Assembly (NCBI GenBank): GCA_964646495.1
Contig: CAZYEO010000001.1
Span: 1 to 64,000, forward strand
Length of the DNA: 64,000 nt
Direction: 5' to 3'
DNA from: HGM05232 sp964646495
Lineage (GTDB): Bacteria; Bacteroidota; Bacteroidia; Bacteroidales; Muribaculaceae
In this document: positions 26,381 through 35,083 of the stretch, piece after piece
Position numbering within the stretch: the stretch's first letter is position 1
Layout of the letters: every line of letters begins with the position of its first letter
Notes under the pieces: model-generated
Told to the model about the DNA's origin: nothing
The model's input: the letters and a program-made list of their open reading frames with translations, nothing else
Databases searched by the model: none
Program-made: the position numbers and the translations under genes

Positions 26381-27304
26381 ATGAAGAAAATTTTACTTTT
26401 TATTTCAATGATCGTAGGGACTTTCCCTATGACATTTGCTCAGTCTCCAATCGAAGTTGTAAAGTCCGTAAGCTATGGTGATGTTATCGCTACTGATAAA
26501 GCTATATATACTGGTGCAACTGCTATTAACGCCAATAATGAAAGTTTTGTGGCCGGAGTATTTGATAAAGCATTTACAATCAAAACTCAACTTGAACCGA
26601 TTTCTGTAAGCTCATTTGTGGCTAAATACGACAGTGATCTCATTCCGATGTGGTCGGTAGCGATTCAGGGAGCAGCCACAGTAACTACTATAGCCGAAGA
26701 TGGAAATGGTGGTGTGTATGTAGCCGGTACGATGGCTGATGAGGTCGTATTTAATGGTACTGATGGAGTTTCTATCACAAAAGAGGGTATGAAAATGGAG
26801 GGTGCATTCACCACAGGGCAGAATGTATCGTTTATTGCTCATTACAATGCTGCCGGAGTGGTTCAAAAAGTGAGCACAATAATTCCTGAGCAAATACCAG
26901 CCTTGGTAGCAACAGGAATGTATTTCCCTGCTGATGGCGATTTGTATTTCCGCATTGGCAAACTCGAAGTGGCTAATGGTACAGTATATGCTTCAGCTGT
27001 GTACACAGGTGAAATAACATCTACTTCCGGAACAAAGTATAGCGGAGGCTACATGGATGTATATGGGTTTATGTTTTTAGACCTTCGTGCAGGCGCGGTA
27101 TTTGCGCTTGATAATGATTTAGCTATTAAAAATGCTGCATTTGAGGTTCATCCAAAAAGTGGCGATGCGAAACAACAGGAAGTACGTAATTTCACATTTA
27201 CCACAAATGGAACTGAAATGTATGTAGGCTTCGTGGCACTTGGTGAAGAGAACTATTCGGCATTTAATACTACCGGAAATCTATCATTTTACATTTACAG
27301 ATGA
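26381..27304 (+). CDS. N-terminal part of a frameshifted T9SS-secreted protein
   Basis: 307 residues with a signal peptide (MKKILLFISMIVGTFPMTFA). Repeated beta-propeller-like segments (FVAKYDSDLIPMWSVAIQGA, VYVAGTMADEVVFNG) resemble SBBP-like repeats of secreted Bacteroidota proteins. The reading frame ends with SFYIYR and a TGA at 27302-27304. Shifting by one base at the T-run 27287-27290 restores the sequence SFTFTDEG and a long continuation, so this is the front half of one gene that ends at 28097. It has its own upstream region and is followed by a bidirectional terminator. Function beyond being a secreted surface protein is unknown. Confidence 0.8.
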   Translation: MKKILLFISMIVGTFPMTFAQSPIEVVKSVSYGDVIATDKAIYTGATAINANNESFVAGVFDKAFTIKTQLEPISVSSFVAKYDSDLIPMWSVAIQGAATVTTIAEDGNGGVYVAGTMADEVVFNGTDGVSITKEGMKMEGAFTTGQNVSFIAHYNAAGVVQKVSTIIPEQIPALVATGMYFPADGDLYFRIGKLEVANGTVYASAVYTGEITSTSGTKYSGGYMDVYGFMFLDLRAGAVFALDNDLAIKNAAFEVHPKSGDAKQQEVRNFTFTTNGTEMYVGFVALGEENYSAFNTTGNLSFYIYR

Positions 27305-28097
27305 AGGTGTGACAGCACTCGGACACGTAGTTGCTAAATTGGATCTTGCAACAAGTACATTGAATAAACTTGAAAAATGGGAATATGTTACAGATGAAAC
27401 ACTTGATATAGATAAGATGCTTTATATGAAGGTTGCTAACGGCAATCTACTTATAGCAGGAACTTATCTTGGTAGCCTTCCATTTGACAACAATGTAAAA
27501 GCTACATCTTCTGACGATATTTATGCTGTGGCATTGAATCCTAATGATTTGAGCGTTAAATGGACATATACTTCAGGCTATGATGAAGGTGCGAAAACTG
27601 ATAAAGAAGAGATATTTACTGCTGCAACTTATTGTGATGGTGCATTCTTGATTTCAGGATATGCAGCAACCAAAGCAGGGCATGTGATTGACAATTCCAT
27701 AAGAATTGAAGTAGATCCCAAAACAGGTGCTTCATTGAGCATCGCCAAAGCTACAAATGTAACATATTCGATGGCAGCTCAAGATAAATATTTTGTATCA
27801 GCTTCTTCAGAATCTCCTGCAATGTCGTCATTTATTGTAGAATTGTGGAAAAATACATCTGGAGTGGAATCAGTAATCGGCAATACGAATAAAGTTACTG
27901 TTTATCCTAACCCTGCAACTGAAGTATTGAACTTTACCGAATTGTGTGATGTGAAAATTCTTTCGTTGTCAGGAAGTATGCTTGCTAAAGCAAATGGTGT
28001 GACATCAATAGAAGTGTCTTCATTGCAACAGGGCTTGTATATTGCACGTATTGTGAATGATGGAAAAGTGGAAATGGTGAAATTCATTAAGAAATAA
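27240..28097 (+). CDS. C-terminal part of the frameshifted T9SS-secreted protein, with sorting domain
   Basis: This frame overlaps the previous one and becomes the natural continuation from about 27290 (FTFTDEGVTALGHVVAKLDL), with more propeller-like segments (GNLLIAGTYLGSLPFD, ALNPNDLSVKWTYTSG). It ends in a T9SS type A sorting domain (TVYPNPATEVLNF, then VKILSLSGS, LQQGLYIARI and a final KFIKK). T9SS tails direct transfer over the outer membrane and anchoring or release. The bases 27240-27289 in this frame are probably not natural coding. It would be expressed only if the frameshift is corrected, by slippage or because the base is a sequence error. Confidence 0.75.
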   Translation: MVKRTIRHLILPEIYHFTFTDEGVTALGHVVAKLDLATSTLNKLEKWEYVTDETLDIDKMLYMKVANGNLLIAGTYLGSLPFDNNVKATSSDDIYAVALNPNDLSVKWTYTSGYDEGAKTDKEEIFTAATYCDGAFLISGYAATKAGHVIDNSIRIEVDPKTGASLSIAKATNVTYSMAAQDKYFVSASSESPAMSSFIVELWKNTSGVESVIGNTNKVTVYPNPATEVLNFTELCDVKILSLSGSMLAKANGVTSIEVSSLQQGLYIARIVNDGKVEMVKFIKK

Positions 28098-28121
28098 CCA
28101 TTCCCCCCTACATAATAAATA

Positions 28122-28163
28122 GAGAAAGGAGCGTTCATCATGCGGTGAATGCTCCTTTCTCTG
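28122..28163. terminator. Bidirectional hairpin terminator
   Basis: AGAGAAAGGAGCGTTCA (28122-28138) pairs over 17 bp with the segment 28147-28163 (one G-T pair), between the plus-strand secreted-protein gene and the minus-strand TonB receptor gene. Confidence 0.8.
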
Positions 28164-28177
28164 TTTATCGGATAGTT

Positions 28178-30553
28178 TTAATATTCAAATGTGATTCCTA
28201 TACCCGGAATGAGTGTGCCGCTACTCTGTTTTATATACTTCATGGTGTAGCGTTGCTGGTCGATTGGAGCCGAGGGATTCTCAATTACTCCTGTACTCAT
28301 TAATACATCGGGACGGTTGAATTTGCTTATGGTAACGTTCTGCAAATCAATGTAAAATCCAAGCATGCAGCGTTTCACGTAGAACGTTTTATCGATGCGT
28401 AAGTCCAATTGCCCGTATGATGGTAATCTTTCGGAGTTGAAGCGAGAATAATCGAAGTAGGGTTGTCCTTTGGCATTCCAAGCTGTGACGAGCGATGATT
28501 TATCTTCATCGTAGGGAGTATAGGGTGCGCCACCGATAAATTTAAATCGTGCTCCAACGCTCCAATTGTGTGGAAAATTATATGTGCCACTAATGTTGAA
28601 TATAAATCTGTTGTCCCATGCCGAAGGTATATATTCAGATGTGGAGTTATTGCGGTATTCGCTTTTGAATATTGTGAGCGATGAGGATAGATTCAGTTTT
28701 GAGGCAATAAACCAGCGTGCAAGAAACTCTATTCCATACGCCCTTCCTTGAGCAGATGATACCAATGGTTCATTGCCTATCACTCCATAATCATCACCTT
28801 TACAACTCAATGGAATATTTTCTTCGATGCAAAGAGGAATATTGTCGTAGTTTTTATAAAATCCTTCCATTGATAACTCCAATGAAGCCCCTTTCGACCA
28901 ATTTAAGCCGGCAGAAGTTTGAATCACACGCATATATTCAAGATTTTCATTCACATATTTCCCTTGATAATCCTTATATCCTAAGGCTGTGTATGGTGGC
29001 AGTTGGTAAAATAATCCGCCATTGGCACTTATTGAAATGCCATGTCCTATTTTGTAGGATAGTGAAGCGCGGGGTGATAGCTGTTTCAGCATGTTACTCA
29101 TTTTAGAAGAGTAGCCACATCCGTCGCTTCTCAGTCCAAGAGTGGCGTTAAAACGGTCGTCGGGAGTAGCGAAATGCGCTGTGGCAAATACACCCCATTT
29201 CATTGTACCGAGAAAAGTGTGATAACGATCTGTCGATGGTGTGCCTGCAATAAATAGTTTTTGATATGTATCATTAAGATATTGAGCATATTCAATGTTT
29301 GTGCCGACATTTATTTTCCATTGTTCTAACATGGTGAGATTCTCAAATCTAAACTTTGATTCCTGTTCGGTGGATTTAAGCCTCAACCGTAAATTCTCGG
29401 GCATGGAATCATCGTTGCCGGTGTATTTCAGGTTGTCATTATTCATATAGCTGTGACTCAACACCACTGTTTGCTGGTTAATGCCGGCATAGTGCTTATA
29501 TACTGCGCCTAAGGTGAAAGTTTGCTGTTTGATAAGAGGAAGATAGCTTAATATATATTCTGATTTTTCATCGTCGAGCGAAGTATTTAGCTTCATGTTG
29601 TCGATACCCACAAGCCCCATTAGAGTTAATTCGTTTCTTGGATTAAAGCGTGTTTTTATCTTAAACTGTCCGTCGGTAAATGTGGGAAGGAATGGCAATT
29701 TAATCATCTTGAAAAGTAATTGCAGATAAGATTGTCGCATTGAAACGAGATAAGAGGTTTTATCCCCTATATGCCCGGTGGATGTGAGCGAAAATTCCGA
29801 TGTACCGAGTGTGGCTTTCAGAGTGTAACCATTCATATTCCCTTCTTGAAGTTTGAAATCAAGTACAGAACTCAGGGCATTTCCACGTTCGGCAGGTACG
29901 GTGCCGGTGAAAAATTTCACTTCCCGTATTAAATCTGCATTTATTATCCCCACAGGTCCACCCGAAGCCCCTTCTGTGCTGAAATGATTGATATTAGGTA
30001 TCTCTACGCCATCAAGATAAAATCTATTTTCGGATGGTGCTCCACCTCTTACTATCAAGTCATTGCGATAGCCGGCAGGGGAGAACGAAACACCGGGATA
30101 TGATTGCACTATGCGAGAAATATCGCGATTTGCTCCGGGGCTTTTCTCAATTTCTTGAATCCCGATTATATGTAATCCGATAGGGTTGGCATCATCGCGC
30201 CGTATGGGAGAGGATGTGATGTTTACCTCTTTTAATAGTGCCGGATTATCTTCCATTTCGATAATAATATCGATGTCGCGAGTAGTGACGAAATATTGAG
30301 GTGTGATATTATCCTTATATCCCATAGATGCCGCATGCAATGTGTAAGTTCCGGGAGTTACATCCGGAAAACTAAAATATCCCGTGCTATCACATACTAC
30401 AGCGCGAGGAGTTCCTACAAGAGCTACATTAACATATTCTATGGGGGTTCGTTCGGTTTTTGAGATTACTCGCCCGGTAATTGTGTGCGATGATTGAGCC
30501 CAAGATGATAGCGATAACGACAATAGCAGAGCTACAATAGAAAGTATTCTCAT
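28178..30553 (-). CDS. TonB-dependent outer-membrane receptor with carboxypeptidase-regulatory-like domain
   Basis: 791 residues: signal peptide (MRILSIVALLLSLSLSSWA), a CarboxypepD_reg-like beta-sandwich (about 23-105; ITGRVISKTERTPIEYVNVA), the plug (about 115-230; SYPGVSFSPAGYRNDLIVRG, FYLDGVEIPNINHF) and a 22-strand barrel to the C-terminal FEY. It has no SusD partner and lacks the long SusC-specific features, so it resembles receptors for metals, vitamins or peptides. The ligand is unknown. It starts 4 bases after the stop of the AI-2E-type permease and is probably co-transcribed with it. Confidence 0.92.
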   Translation of the reverse strand: MRILSIVALLLSLSLSSWAQSSHTITGRVISKTERTPIEYVNVALVGTPRAVVCDSTGYFSFPDVTPGTYTLHAASMGYKDNITPQYFVTTRDIDIIIEMEDNPALLKEVNITSSPIRRDDANPIGLHIIGIQEIEKSPGANRDISRIVQSYPGVSFSPAGYRNDLIVRGGAPSENRFYLDGVEIPNINHFSTEGASGGPVGIINADLIREVKFFTGTVPAERGNALSSVLDFKLQEGNMNGYTLKATLGTSEFSLTSTGHIGDKTSYLVSMRQSYLQLLFKMIKLPFLPTFTDGQFKIKTRFNPRNELTLMGLVGIDNMKLNTSLDDEKSEYILSYLPLIKQQTFTLGAVYKHYAGINQQTVVLSHSYMNNDNLKYTGNDDSMPENLRLRLKSTEQESKFRFENLTMLEQWKINVGTNIEYAQYLNDTYQKLFIAGTPSTDRYHTFLGTMKWGVFATAHFATPDDRFNATLGLRSDGCGYSSKMSNMLKQLSPRASLSYKIGHGISISANGGLFYQLPPYTALGYKDYQGKYVNENLEYMRVIQTSAGLNWSKGASLELSMEGFYKNYDNIPLCIEENIPLSCKGDDYGVIGNEPLVSSAQGRAYGIEFLARWFIASKLNLSSSLTIFKSEYRNNSTSEYIPSAWDNRFIFNISGTYNFPHNWSVGARFKFIGGAPYTPYDEDKSSLVTAWNAKGQPYFDYSRFNSERLPSYGQLDLRIDKTFYVKRCMLGFYIDLQNVTISKFNRPDVLMSTGVIENPSAPIDQQRYTMKYIKQSSGTLIPGIGITFEY

Positions 30554-30557
30554 AAAT

Positions 30558-31694
30558 TTATTCTAATGATTTTTCTTTACATGGTTTACTATCTTTGCTA
30601 CTGATATTTCGGGGATTATGCACGATATATTCATCGTAATATGAAATAAGAAGAGTAGTAAGAGGTAGAGCAATTATTAGACCTATAAACCCTAATAGTG
30701 TACCCCATATCGAAAGTGACAAAAATATAATAGCAGGATTTAACCCCATATATTTACCCATGATTTTCGGAGTGAGATACATATCTTGAATGGCTTGAAC
30801 AATGCAATATACTGCTATAGTTTCACCAAACATAATCCAGAAGTTCTCCCCTGTACTCACGCTATATACCAAGCATAGAACCGCTGCAAAAGGAATCGAA
30901 ATCAATTGCAAATATGGAACCATATTGAGAATCCCGATAAATAATCCGAATACTACTGCCATTGGTAGCCCAATGATAAGAAATCCGATACTGAACAGTA
31001 TTCCTACTATAAATGAAATGAGTGCCTGCCCTCTGAAATAATGGTTCATACTATTTTGAATATCTCTAAAAACCTTAAATGTTCCCTTTTGATATTTTTG
31101 AGGTACGGCATTCTTAAATCCATTCATCACCCTGTCGTAGTCGATAAGGATAAATATCAAATATAAAAAAACTACCAACCAGCTGACAATAGTCAGAATC
31201 ACACGAATACCCCCATCGAGAACAATCCACGTATCACCCACTACCTCCTCGATAATAGTTGCCCATTGGTCTTGAGATAATAATCCTTTTAATTTCTCGA
31301 AATCAAGATATTTTATCACAAAATCATGTACGGCATCCGGTATATATGGAATATCAAGCTGTTCTTGTGTATAACGCTGAAACAACGCTATCATTTGTTC
31401 TATTTCGGTGATAATATATGGAATGAAAAAATATAATCCTATGCCCACAAATAGAGTAATCTCGATAAGAGTGACTATGATAGCTATTAAGTTGCCTTTC
31501 AAATGCAATAGTTTGCGATTATAGGTTACCAATGGCTGTATGAGATATGCCAATAAACATGCCACGATAAAGGGCAATAAAACACCTTTAAGATAATTAA
31601 TTATGAATAATACTCCTGCTATAATTATCACCGTGAATATTATTCTCATTACACGGTCGAATGTATATGGTTTCCTTTCTGTCATTGTACTCAT
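30558..31694 (-). CDS. AI-2E family transporter (PerM/YdiK-like permease)
   Basis: 378 residues from ATG 31694 (MSTMTERKPYTFDRVMRIIF). An ATG at 31745 lies upstream of the promoter box at 31727-31720 and is therefore unlikely. About eight membrane helices with the family pattern: paired N-terminal helices, a soluble region about 120-180, then VFLYLIFILIDYDR, SFIVGILFSIGFLIIGLPMA and a final LGFIGLIIALPLTTLLISYY. Members include AI-2 exporters (TqsA) and Na+/H+ antiporter-like proteins; the substrate here is unknown. It is the first gene of a two-gene unit with the TonB receptor. Confidence 0.9.
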   Translation of the reverse strand: MSTMTERKPYTFDRVMRIIFTVIIIAGVLFIINYLKGVLLPFIVACLLAYLIQPLVTYNRKLLHLKGNLIAIIVTLIEITLFVGIGLYFFIPYIITEIEQMIALFQRYTQEQLDIPYIPDAVHDFVIKYLDFEKLKGLLSQDQWATIIEEVVGDTWIVLDGGIRVILTIVSWLVVFLYLIFILIDYDRVMNGFKNAVPQKYQKGTFKVFRDIQNSMNHYFRGQALISFIVGILFSIGFLIIGLPMAVVFGLFIGILNMVPYLQLISIPFAAVLCLVYSVSTGENFWIMFGETIAVYCIVQAIQDMYLTPKIMGKYMGLNPAIIFLSLSIWGTLLGFIGLIIALPLTTLLISYYDEYIVHNPRNISSKDSKPCKEKSLE

Positions 31695-31719
31695 ATCCAA
31701 AATTATAAAGTTTATTTTG

Positions 31720-31727
31720 CAAAGATA
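31720..31727 (-). promoter_or_regulatory. -7 promoter box of the AI-2E permease gene
   Basis: TATCTTTG on the minus strand (31727-31720), an exact TAnnTTTG box, lies 25 bases before the start at 31694 and between that gene and the 43-bp repeat. Confidence 0.55.
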
Positions 31728-31772
31728 ATGAAAAGTTAATGGCAAAAATATGTTTTTATCCTTTTAAAGCTG

Positions 31773-31815
31773 TGAATCGATGGAGCTTATTGCAATTGGG
31801 CGTTGAAATAATTAT
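31773..31815. repeat. Left copy of a 43-bp perfect direct repeat flanking the glucan locus
   Basis: The 43 bases from TGAATCGATGGAGC to GAAATAATTAT are identical, in the same orientation, to 55340-55382. The flanks on both sides differ. The copy contains the TAA stop codon of the LuxR-type regulator (31812-31814) and otherwise looks non-coding. Two copies 23.5 kb apart that bracket one functional locus suggest an insertion boundary. Confidence 0.9.
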
Positions 31816-34733
31816 AATTTCTGGAGATATTCGGCGAGATTTGTATCTCTACTCAATTCCATCTTTTTGCGTAATCTGTACCGAGCCATTTCCACGCTTC
31901 GGAATGAAATATTCATAAGTGGTGCAATATCTTTTGAACATAGCCCCATTTTAAGATAAGCACATAGCCTCTGATCTCCCAAATTCAGCTGTGGATACTG
32001 TTCAAGCAAGCGATTCATGTAATTTTCATAAACAATATCAAAGTTACGGATAAAATTGCGCCAATCGTCGTCGTGACTTATGCTCTCTTTTGTTATATTT
32101 TGAATTTTATTGAGTTGTTTGTTTGCCGAAATACTTAAACTACCATCATTTTCGCTTTCCTGTAATTTGGAAATCATAGCGGAAATATCCATTAATATTT
32201 CATTTTTACGAATCATATTCATGGTTATATTTGATAGCTCTTCTGATTTGCTCTTGATGTCATGCTCCAATTGTTCGTTCTTGAGGTGAGCTATTTCATA
32301 ATTTTTGCGTATGGTCTCTTCTTCTGCTTTATGCTTTATTTCTTCTAATTCCTTTTCTTTGCGTTGCAGTATTGCGCGTGTGGCATCTTGGTATGATTTT
32401 TTTATGTATTTTATGGTAAATACTAATAGGATTATAAACATGATAAAATATACGCAATAAGCCCAAATACTTCTATACCAAGGAGGTAGAATTGTAATTT
32501 TTAAAGAATATTCAATGTTCTCACCATCGTATGTATCAATAGCCTTTATTCGTAATATATAGTTTCCTTCTGCCAATCGTGTGTATTCTTTGGTGTTGAT
32601 GCGTGATAAAGAACTCCATTCTTCATCATATTTCTCAAGTAAACAACTGTACAGCACCGCATTTTCAGCCCGATATTCGGGCATAGTGTAGATAAAACGC
32701 AATGAATTATGTTTATACGGTATATTTATGCATGTATCGTATTTCTCTTTCGTGGTATTGAAAATCAAAGAATCATTTTCAACCGTTGAAAATATTTTAA
32801 TTATAATATTGTGTTTTTCCTTCACATATTCTTTGTTGTCTTTTAATTTTATTTCGTAAAAACCATCTTGGTTTGAAATAATAATTGATTGGTCGTTAAT
32901 GAAATTCAAGTCGTTGAAACCGGCAATTATTTTATTAGAAAGTGGCTTGAAGCTTAATGAATCGACATCATATCCACCTCTGTTATTCCGATATGCTACC
33001 TGCAATAGATTATAAGAAATATTCCATATATCATTGTTTGTGGGTTGATATATTTTTGCACTTGGATTATTTTTGAAAAGATTGTCTAATTTAGCATCAC
33101 TTATAAATGAATCACTTTCGGCAACGTATTTGAAAAACCCTCCGGGTGAAGATATTATAAACTCATTGTTCACAATGTTAGGAATGTTATTATAATCGGC
33201 AGGAAGTCCTGTTGCTTTGTTGAATAACTTGTCAATGGTGAATTCTGATAAATTTTCGTTCAATATAAGCTTATATACACCCTTCATCCAATGTCCTATC
33301 CATATATTACCCCATTTATCTTCTATTACATTGCTCCCGGCTTCATTAAATCCATTTATTTTATTTGCTAAACTCCATACACCGTTTTTGTTTTGGATAA
33401 GGTAGAAACTGTTATAGGTAAATGCAAGCGCATACCCCGGATGCTTTTTCAGCTTAGTTACAGACCATGTGCCGGGAATAGATTTTATCTGCGACCATTG
33501 TCCATTTAAGTTTTGATATAATCCGGCATCGCAACATGCAAAAAGGCTTTTACCAATTGTATCAATACTCCACACTTGTCCCTTTATGATTGATTCCATT
33601 TCGGTGGGTTTTTTGTTAGACTCCAATGGATATACAGTAGAATATAGACCATGGTTAGTACCCATAAATAGAGTTTTGTCTATGAGCAATGATGCATATC
33701 CTGCTCCATATATTGTAGGATTGCCTAATACGTTGGATATTGGAGAGTTATGCAGTACATAATCAATTCCATTGTCTAAGCCCAACCATATATTTTTAAG
33801 TTTATCTATATATATATTCAAAACGGTGTTATTTTGCATGCCGCTTAAAGTGTTGAGGAAAGTGCTCTCATTGGTATGACAGTCTTTTATTACTATTCCT
33901 AAATTCACTGTTCCGAATATTAAATTGTTATTGCTAATGGTGGCAGTAAATACTTGATTTTCTCGGAGAAAGGGATCAATATCCAATTTTAACGGTTTTA
34001 TTGAGTTTCCGTTATAACTATATACACCATCTAAAGATGTAACTATCAATAATTGATCGAATGGTAAGAAACTATTTAATATTGCAACAACTTTTTTCCC
34101 TATTATAAATTCGTTTCCGTTTATTGGTATGAATTTATTACCGGAAAGCATATTTATCCCCTTGTTAATAGATGCCACATATATTTTATTGTCGATTAAG
34201 GCTGATGTAGTTATTTTATCATCGAAATGAATCGTAGAAGTTACATTGCCGTCATAACATAATAGATCGTAGTCGCTTTGAAACCAATAATCATTATCTT
34301 TTTTGAAAATATTCCAGATTTCGGTCAAATGTATATTATCATCTTTTAGGGTAGGAATTAAACTATAATAGTCGAGGTCGCCATTTATATTATTGTTCTG
34401 AAAATATCCAAATTCCGATGAACCACCAACGTATATACGACCATTCCTGTTGTCAATGTTTATCGAACGCACAGTTGTGTGGTTGGAATTATAGTGTTGT
34501 TCCCATGATTTACTATCAAAAGATAATAATCCTTTATCGTTGCCGAAATACATTCTCCCCAAACTATCCTGTGCAGCCGCCCAATTTTGAGTGCCAGCAT
34601 TATAAAGCGATCTACTGAAATTTCTTACCAATGGATATGAAGCTTGCATTTCTAAATATGAAGATATAGCAATTATCATCACTATGAATATCTTAAAATA
34701 TCGAAATGAATGATTAAATATATCTTTTGTCAT
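31812..34733 (-). CDS. Membrane-spanning one-component regulator: beta-propeller sensor, Y_Y_Y domain, LuxR-type HTH
   Basis: 973 residues. After an N-terminal signal/anchor, about 620 residues form periplasmic propeller repeats (FGNDKGLLSFDSKSWEQHY, NIWLGLDNGIDYVL, IWIGHWMKGVYKL). A Y_Y_Y (triple tyrosine) domain lies at about 650-750, then one membrane helix near 765-787 (YCVYFIMFIILLVFTIKYI), a coiled coil (about 790-880) and a C-terminal LuxR/GerE-like HTH (LCAYLKMGLCSKDIAPLMNI, then SFRSVEMARYRLRKKM). There is no histidine kinase or receiver domain, so it is not a hybrid two-component system. It likely senses glucan oligosaccharide in the periplasm and activates the divergent susC operon from the membrane. 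Confidence 0.88.
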   Translation of the reverse strand: MTKDIFNHSFRYFKIFIVMIIAISSYLEMQASYPLVRNFSRSLYNAGTQNWAAAQDSLGRMYFGNDKGLLSFDSKSWEQHYNSNHTTVRSINIDNRNGRIYVGGSSEFGYFQNNNINGDLDYYSLIPTLKDDNIHLTEIWNIFKKDNDYWFQSDYDLLCYDGNVTSTIHFDDKITTSALIDNKIYVASINKGINMLSGNKFIPINGNEFIIGKKVVAILNSFLPFDQLLIVTSLDGVYSYNGNSIKPLKLDIDPFLRENQVFTATISNNNLIFGTVNLGIVIKDCHTNESTFLNTLSGMQNNTVLNIYIDKLKNIWLGLDNGIDYVLHNSPISNVLGNPTIYGAGYASLLIDKTLFMGTNHGLYSTVYPLESNKKPTEMESIIKGQVWSIDTIGKSLFACCDAGLYQNLNGQWSQIKSIPGTWSVTKLKKHPGYALAFTYNSFYLIQNKNGVWSLANKINGFNEAGSNVIEDKWGNIWIGHWMKGVYKLILNENLSEFTIDKLFNKATGLPADYNNIPNIVNNEFIISSPGGFFKYVAESDSFISDAKLDNLFKNNPSAKIYQPTNNDIWNISYNLLQVAYRNNRGGYDVDSLSFKPLSNKIIAGFNDLNFINDQSIIISNQDGFYEIKLKDNKEYVKEKHNIIIKIFSTVENDSLIFNTTKEKYDTCINIPYKHNSLRFIYTMPEYRAENAVLYSCLLEKYDEEWSSLSRINTKEYTRLAEGNYILRIKAIDTYDGENIEYSLKITILPPWYRSIWAYCVYFIMFIILLVFTIKYIKKSYQDATRAILQRKEKELEEIKHKAEEETIRKNYEIAHLKNEQLEHDIKSKSEELSNITMNMIRKNEILMDISAMISKLQESENDGSLSISANKQLNKIQNITKESISHDDDWRNFIRNFDIVYENYMNRLLEQYPQLNLGDQRLCAYLKMGLCSKDIAPLMNISFRSVEMARYRLRKKMELSRDTNLAEYLQKL

Positions 34734-35083
34734 TACTTATTGCTTGTTTAAATAAGAATGTGTTTTTTAACAAATGAATTATATTAATAATTTAGTCAAA
34801 TATATAAAAAATAATATTGTTGATGTGTTGGTTCGCTTATGTTGTACAACATATTTTATGTAAATTACTGATAAACAGTGAATTTATAGATATATGTTTA
34901 GTTTTTGTAGTATGAATATATAAGGTATGTTGAGTTTTTTATGAATATATTTTTATTCATTATATGTAATATATGTTTAGTTTTGCAATGTGATTTCGCC
35001 ATAATATAAAGCAAGTCACAAAAATCTTAAATATAGAATAAAATTATTAACAAAAATGATTTAATACCAAACCCCAATATTTT
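34734..35083. promoter_or_regulatory. Divergent control region between the PUL regulator and susC
   Basis: 350 bases without a gene, very AT-rich. TAGTTTTG at 34978-34985 fits the -7 box TAnnTTTG reading toward susC, leaving a leader of about 90 bases; no well-placed TTG is evident, as expected for an activated promoter. A second, looser box lies near 34900. The regulator binding site should be here, but I could not single out an inverted repeat with confidence. Confidence 0.45.

Noticed and set aside
31773..31815. Target-site duplication of a transposon as explanation of the 43-bp repeat
   Set aside because: 43 bp is much longer than usual target duplications, and there is no transposase or terminal inverted repeat inside.
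31812..34733. Hybrid two-component system (HTCS) label for the PUL regulator
   Set aside because: The propeller/Y_Y_Y part matches, but no HisKA/HATPase, receiver or AraC-type HTH is present; the C-terminus is LuxR-like.
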